DNA from: Curvibacter sp. PD_MW3
GTDB taxonomy: Bacteria > Pseudomonadota > Gammaproteobacteria > Burkholderiales > Burkholderiaceae_C
Length of the DNA stretch: 64,000 bases
Direction of reading: 5' to 3'
Assembly: GCA_002633085.1 (NCBI GenBank)
Contig: NSIV01000002.1
Coordinates: 1-64,000 of the forward strand
This document shows positions 60,175 through 64,000 of the stretch, piece by piece; positions within the stretch are counted from its first letter, which is position 1, and every line of letters begins with the position of its first letter. The notes under the pieces were generated by a model. It saw only the letters and a program-made list of their open reading frames with translations. It had not been told where the DNA came from and did not search any database. Both the position numbers and the translations under genes were made by a program.

Positions 60175-62226
60175 TTATCGGCTGAGCCACTCAACAACCA
60201 TGGGCCAGGTCACAAACCAGGACATGAGCACCAGCACACCGACAATCATGGCCAGTGCGTAGTGGTACAGGAAACCGGACTGCACCCGGCGCACCACGCC
60301 GGCCACCCAGCCGACCAGTTTCCAGGAGCCGTTGACCAGCGTGCCGTCGATGACGGCCTGGTCGCCGCCCTTCCACAGACCGACGCCGAGCATGCGGGCG
60401 CCGCGCGCCAGGATGTTCTCGTTGATCCAGTCCATGTAGTACTTGTTTTCCAGCAAGGTGTAGAGCGGTTGGACGGCGCGCTTGATGGCAGCCGGCAGGG
60501 CCGGATTGATCATGTACATGTAGTAGGCGCAGACCACACCAGCCAAAGCCAGCCAGAACGGCGCCGTGCTGAAGGCATGCAGCGCCATGGCCAGCGGGCC
60601 ATGGAAGGCCTCAGCCAATTCCTGCATCACGGGATGCTTGGCTGCATCGACAAAGATCGCGTCCTTGAAGAAGTCCCCGAACAGCATGGGCTGGATCGTC
60701 AGGTAGCCGATCACCACCGAAGGAATGGCCAGCAGCACCAGCGGCACCGTCACCACCCAGGGCGACTCGTGCGGCTCATGGTGGTCGTCGTGACCGTGGC
60801 CATGGTCGTCGTGGTGGGCATCGGGGTTCTGGTCGAAACGCTCCTTGCCGTGGAACACCATGAAATACATGCGGAAGGAGTAGAAGGCGGTCACGAAGAC
60901 ACCAGCCAGCACCGCAAAGTTGGCAAATCCGGCACCCCACAGGTGACTCTCATGCACGGCCTCGATGATGCTGTCCTTGGAGTAGAAACCCGAGAACAGC
61001 GGTGTGCCGATCAGTGCCAGCGAACCCAGCAGTGAAGTGATCCAGGTGATGGGCATGTACTTGCGCACGCCACCCATCCAGCGGATGTCCTGGTTGTGGT
61101 GCATGCCCATGATGACCGAGCCAGCACCGAGGAACAGCAACGCCTTGAAGAAGGCGTGCGTCATCAGGTGGAACACGGCCACTGAGTAGGCCGAGGCACC
61201 GAGCGCCACCGTCATGTAGCCGAGCTGCGACAGCGTGGAATAAGCCACCACGCGCTTGATGTCGTTCTGGATGATGCCCAGAAAGCCCATGAACAGCGCC
61301 GTGATCGAGCCGATCACCATGATGAAACTCAGGGCCGTGTCGCTCAGCTCGAACAGCGGCGACATGCGCGCCACCATGAAGATGCCGGCCGTCACCATGG
61401 TGGCGGCGTGGATCAGGGCGGAGATCGGGGTCGGGCCTTCCATTGAGTCGGGCAACCAGACGTGCAGCGGGAACTGGGCCGATTTGCCCATGGCGCCGAT
61501 GAACAGGCAGATGCAGATCACGGTGATCAGCATCGCATCCTGACCCAGGATGTACCAGGGGAACTCGATGGCGCCGAGTTGGGAGGCCTTGGCAAACACT
61601 TCCGTGTAGTTCAGCGTGCCGGCGTAGGCGGCGATCAAGCCAATGCCCAGGATGAAGCCGAAGTCACCGACCCGATTGACCAGGAAGGCCTTCATGTTGG
61701 CAAAGATGGCGGTTGGCTTGTTGAACCAGAAGCCGATCAGCAAGTAGGACACCAAGCCCACCGCTTCCCAACCGAAGAAAAGCTGCAGCAGGTTGTTGCT
61801 CATGACCAGCATGAGCATGGAGAAAGTGAACAGGGAGATGTAGGCGAAGAAGCGGTTGTAGCCCTCGTCCTCTTCCATGTAGCCGATGGTGTAGATATGC
61901 ACCATCAACGAGACGAAGGTCACCACACACATCATCATGGCGGTCAGACCGTCGACCATGAAGCCGACTTCCATCTTCAGGCCACCCACCACCATCCAGG
62001 TGTAGAGCGTCTCGTTGAAGCGCGCACCGTCCATGGCCACGCTCTTGAGCGTCATGGCAGACAAAATGAAGGCCAGCAGCACGCCGAGGATGGTGAGCGA
62101 ATGCGACAGGCGACGGCCGATCCAGTTGCCGCCGAACTTGGTGCCAAGGACGCCAGCCAGGACGGAACCGACCAGCGGCGCCAGCGGCACGGCCAACAGG
62201 GTGGATGCAGAAAGGGTTTGACTCAT
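60175..62226 (-). CDS. nuoL: NADH-quinone oxidoreductase subunit L
   Basis: 683 residues, the longest antiporter-like subunit, placed at the far end of the membrane arm. LFFGWEAVGLVSYLLIGFWFNKPTAIFANMKAFLVNRVGDFGFILGIGLI, FIGAMGKSAQFPLHVWLPDSMEGPTPISALIHAATMVTAGIFMVARMSPLF and GIIQNDIKRVVAYSTLSQLGYM match the family, with the pumping Glu, Lys and His residues. A His-rich cytoplasmic loop (DAHHDDHGHGHDDHHEPH) is an odd feature of this copy and may bind metal ions. The C-terminal region includes the long lateral helix typical of NuoL. Confidence 0.97.
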   Translation of the reverse strand: MSQTLSASTLLAVPLAPLVGSVLAGVLGTKFGGNWIGRRLSHSLTILGVLLAFILSAMTLKSVAMDGARFNETLYTWMVVGGLKMEVGFMVDGLTAMMMCVVTFVSLMVHIYTIGYMEEDEGYNRFFAYISLFTFSMLMLVMSNNLLQLFFGWEAVGLVSYLLIGFWFNKPTAIFANMKAFLVNRVGDFGFILGIGLIAAYAGTLNYTEVFAKASQLGAIEFPWYILGQDAMLITVICICLFIGAMGKSAQFPLHVWLPDSMEGPTPISALIHAATMVTAGIFMVARMSPLFELSDTALSFIMVIGSITALFMGFLGIIQNDIKRVVAYSTLSQLGYMTVALGASAYSVAVFHLMTHAFFKALLFLGAGSVIMGMHHNQDIRWMGGVRKYMPITWITSLLGSLALIGTPLFSGFYSKDSIIEAVHESHLWGAGFANFAVLAGVFVTAFYSFRMYFMVFHGKERFDQNPDAHHDDHGHGHDDHHEPHESPWVVTVPLVLLAIPSVVIGYLTIQPMLFGDFFKDAIFVDAAKHPVMQELAEAFHGPLAMALHAFSTAPFWLALAGVVCAYYMYMINPALPAAIKRAVQPLYTLLENKYYMDWINENILARGARMLGVGLWKGGDQAVIDGTLVNGSWKLVGWVAGVVRRVQSGFLYHYALAMIVGVLVLMSWFVTWPMVVEWLSR

Positions 62227-62254
62227 CTTCTAGTACCTTGATGAACCGGTGGGT

Positions 62255-62569
62255 TCAGCCCTTGAGCGTGTTGAGTTCGTCCACGTTGATGCTGGACTTG
62301 TTGCGGAACAGCAGCACCAGGATGGCCAGGCCGATGGCCGACTCGGCCGCTGCCACAGTGAGAATGAAGAACACAAACACCTGACCGTGCATGTCGCCCA
62401 GGTAATGGGAGAAAGCCACGAAGTTCAGGTTGACCGCCAGCAGCATGAGCTCAATGGCCATCAGCAGCACGATCAGGTTCTTGCGGTTCAGGAAGATACC
62501 CACCACGGCCAGCGCAAACAACATGGCGCCGAGCGTGAGGTAATGTCCGAGTGTCAGGGTCAGGGTCAT
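62255..62569 (-). CDS. nuoK: NADH-quinone oxidoreductase subunit K
   Basis: 104 residues and three helices. The two conserved membrane glutamates of the E-channel are visible in [19 protein letters not shown] and [20 protein letters not shown]. NuoK belongs to the MrpC-type subunits linking the quinone site to the antiporter-like pumps. The start overlaps the nuoJ stop (ATGA), so translation is coupled. Confidence 0.97.
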   Translation of the reverse strand: MTLTLTLGHYLTLGAMLFALAVVGIFLNRKNLIVLLMAIELMLLAVNLNFVAFSHYLGDMHGQVFVFFILTVAAAESAIGLAILVLLFRNKSSINVDELNTLKG

Positions 62570-63216
62570 GCCTTGTTCTCCTCAGGCGCTGCTTCGGCAG
62601 CCGGTGCCGGGCGTGTGGGGTCGAGCTTGACGATCTGCAGACGATCGCTGGCACGCACGCGCACCTGCTCGGATGGGTCAATGGCTTTGCTGTCCTTGCG
62701 GGCACGCAAGGTCAGGGCGATGGCCGCGATCATGGCCACCAGCAGGATGACCGCAGCCACCTGCACCGGGTAGACATACTGGGTGTAGAGCAGCTTACCC
62801 AACTCTTTGGTATTGGAGACCTCCAGCAGCGGCTGGCCGATGACCTGGGCCACACGCGGCTCTTCGGACACGCGGAACCCCGCCATCAGCACGGCGGCCA
62901 TCTCCAGCACCACCACGGCCCCCAGCAAGGCTGCGAGGGGGAAGTGCCGCCAGAAGCCCTGGCGCAACGCGTCGATCTTGATGTCGAGCATCATGACCAC
63001 GAACAAGAAGAGCACCATCACCGCGCCGAGATAGACCAGCACCAGCGTGATGGCCAGGAACTCGGCCTTCAGCAGCAACCAGATGGCCGACGCCTGCGAG
63101 AAGGACAGCATGAGAAAGAGCACGGCATGCACAGGATTGCGCGCCGTGATGACCCGGAAGGCTGCAAACAGCAGCACCAACGAGAACAGATAAAAGAAAC
63201 CGGTCTTGACGTCCAT
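62566..63216 (-). CDS. nuoJ: NADH-quinone oxidoreductase subunit J
   Basis: 216 residues with five helices. The long conserved helix 3 segment [14 protein letters not shown] follows [14 protein letters not shown]; this helix undergoes the pi-bulge rearrangement associated with the active and deactive states of complex I. The C-terminal 40 residues are polar and charged, an extension common in betaproteobacteria. It lies 44 bases after nuoI. Confidence 0.96.
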   Translation of the reverse strand: MDVKTGFFYLFSLVLLFAAFRVITARNPVHAVLFLMLSFSQASAIWLLLKAEFLAITLVLVYLGAVMVLFLFVVMMLDIKIDALRQGFWRHFPLAALLGAVVVLEMAAVLMAGFRVSEEPRVAQVIGQPLLEVSNTKELGKLLYTQYVYPVQVAAVILLVAMIAAIALTLRARKDSKAIDPSEQVRVRASDRLQIVKLDPTRPAPAAEAAPEENKA

Positions 63217-63260
63217 GGGTCGATCTTTGTGAGGTTCTGTGCGACGGTCTTCAGCGGAAG

Positions 63261-63770
63261 TTAACGATATTTGGCATCGGCCGCCTTGGAGGCTGCGATC
63301 TCGTTCTCGTAGCGGTCGCCCACGGCCAGCAGCATGTCCTTGGTGAAATACAGGTCGCCGCGCTTTTCGCCGTGGTATTCAAAGATGCTGGTCTCGACAA
63401 TCGAGTCGACCGGGCAGCTCTCTTCGCAGAAGCCGCAAAAGATGCATTTGGTCAGATCGATGTCGTAGCGCGTGGTGCGGCGGCTGCCATCGGCGCGCAC
63501 ATCGGACTCGATCGTGATTGCCATGGCCGGGCAGACCGCTTCGCACAGCTTGCAGGCAATGCAGCGCTCTTCGCCGTTGTCATAACGGCGCAGCGCATGC
63601 AGACCGCGGAAACGCGGCGACAGCGGGGTTTTTTCTTCCGGAAACTGCACCGTAACCTTGCGGCGGAAGGCGTAGCGGCCGGTCAGGGCCATGCCTTTGA
63701 AGAGCTCCACCAGCATGAAGCTCTTGATGAAGTCTTTGAAAGAGAAAGTTGAAGCAGCGATGGCAGACAT
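63261..63770 (-). CDS. nuoI: NADH-quinone oxidoreductase subunit I
   Basis: 169 residues. A peripheral subunit carrying clusters N6a and N6b, which pass electrons towards the quinone. The two ferredoxin motifs [16 protein letters not shown] and [16 protein letters not shown] each contain CxxCxxCxxxCP. The N-terminal amphipathic helix ([25 protein letters not shown]) attaches it to the membrane arm beside NuoH. It starts 12 bases after nuoH. Confidence 0.97.
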   Translation of the reverse strand: MSAIAASTFSFKDFIKSFMLVELFKGMALTGRYAFRRKVTVQFPEEKTPLSPRFRGLHALRRYDNGEERCIACKLCEAVCPAMAITIESDVRADGSRRTTRYDIDLTKCIFCGFCEESCPVDSIVETSIFEYHGEKRGDLYFTKDMLLAVGDRYENEIAASKAADAKYR

Positions 63771-63782
63771 GTCTTGACCCGC

Positions 63783-64000
63783 TTAGTTCCAGATATTCCA
63801 CGGCGTCTGCATCCAGATGCCGACGATGAGCAGCCACACCAGGGTGACCGGGATGAAAATCTTCCAGCCCAGACGCATGATCTGGTCGTAGCGGAAACGC
63901 GGGAAGGTGGCGCGAATCCAGATGAACATCGAGACCACAACAAAGGTCTTGGCCCCCAGCCAGATCCAGCCTGGAATCCAGTTCAACAGGGCGCTGTCGA
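63783..64000 (-). CDS. nuoH: NADH-quinone oxidoreductase subunit H (3' part; cut by the window end)
   Basis: Only the last ~72 residues are within the window, including the final conserved segment [29 protein letters not shown] and the preceding [16 protein letters not shown]. NuoH forms most of the quinone-binding channel at the junction of both arms. The frame is open to the last base, so the gene continues beyond it. Confidence 0.95.
   Translation of the reverse strand, partial: DSALLNWIPGWIWLGAKTFVVVSMFIWIRATFPRFRYDQIMRLGWKIFIPVTLVWLLIVGIWMQTPWNIWN

Noticed and set aside
60000..61035. Gln/His-rich plus-strand frames antisense to the nuo genes
   Set aside because: They are the reverse complements of membrane-helix codons; no ribosome site or domain.

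Overview
The window is a GC-rich chromosomal segment of a betaproteobacterium, most likely a member of the Comamonadaceae (Burkholderiales). The main clues are the nuoH-to-N order followed by small DUF2818, NUDIX and DUF1178 genes, two Bug/TctC-type solute receptors next to LysR regulators, and protein sequences throughout that resemble that group. I see no rRNA operon, prophage, insertion sequence or CRISPR array. One tRNA-Lys(CUU) gene is present.

Layout. 1-10.7 kb: mutL (cut at the window edge), a stand-alone SLATT membrane protein, an unknown protein, gdhA, a GNAT acetyltransferase, then a tight run of Bcr-type efflux pump, miaA, ABC ATPase and fused pabB-pabC, followed by a CheX-like protein. 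10.7-20 kb: a nitroreductase with a divergent LysR; a LysR/CoA-transferase/HMG-CoA-lyase/Bug cassette; an Hsp20; an FtsX-type permease; tRNA-Lys. 20-25 kb: a degenerate HD-GYP protein and a CHASE-GAF-GGDEF-EAL protein, then a cupin. 25-31 kb: ubiU, ubiV, hemolysin III, ubiT, a DGC zinc-binding protein, ubiX and ubiD, which together look like an oxygen-independent ubiquinone cluster, preceded by a near-perfect FNR-type site. 31-34 kb: an acyl-CoA dehydrogenase and a nitric-oxide stress group (DUF2249, DnrO-like, RIC). 34-42 kb: an AttH/CrtC-like protein, modE-modABC with a perfect ModE-type operator, and a flavin monooxygenase/Bug/LysR cassette. 42-46 kb: a phytase-like protein plus periplasmic phosphatase, and an EamA transporter plus AraC-Ada fusion. 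46-55.7 kb: a MarR-emrAB-tolC efflux operon with a downstream chemoreceptor, a divergent ABC exporter, and a second MarR with a tautomerase. 55.7-64 kb: DUF1178, NUDIX and DUF2818 genes, then nuoN to nuoH (cut at the window end).

The least expected observation is a family of seven related ~50-bp partly palindromic, relatively AT-rich elements. All seven lie inside coding genes (mutL twice, miaA, the FtsX permease twice, tolC, the ABC exporter). In each orientation they are read in one constant frame, so they add or rewrite short peptide stretches without breaking the host gene.
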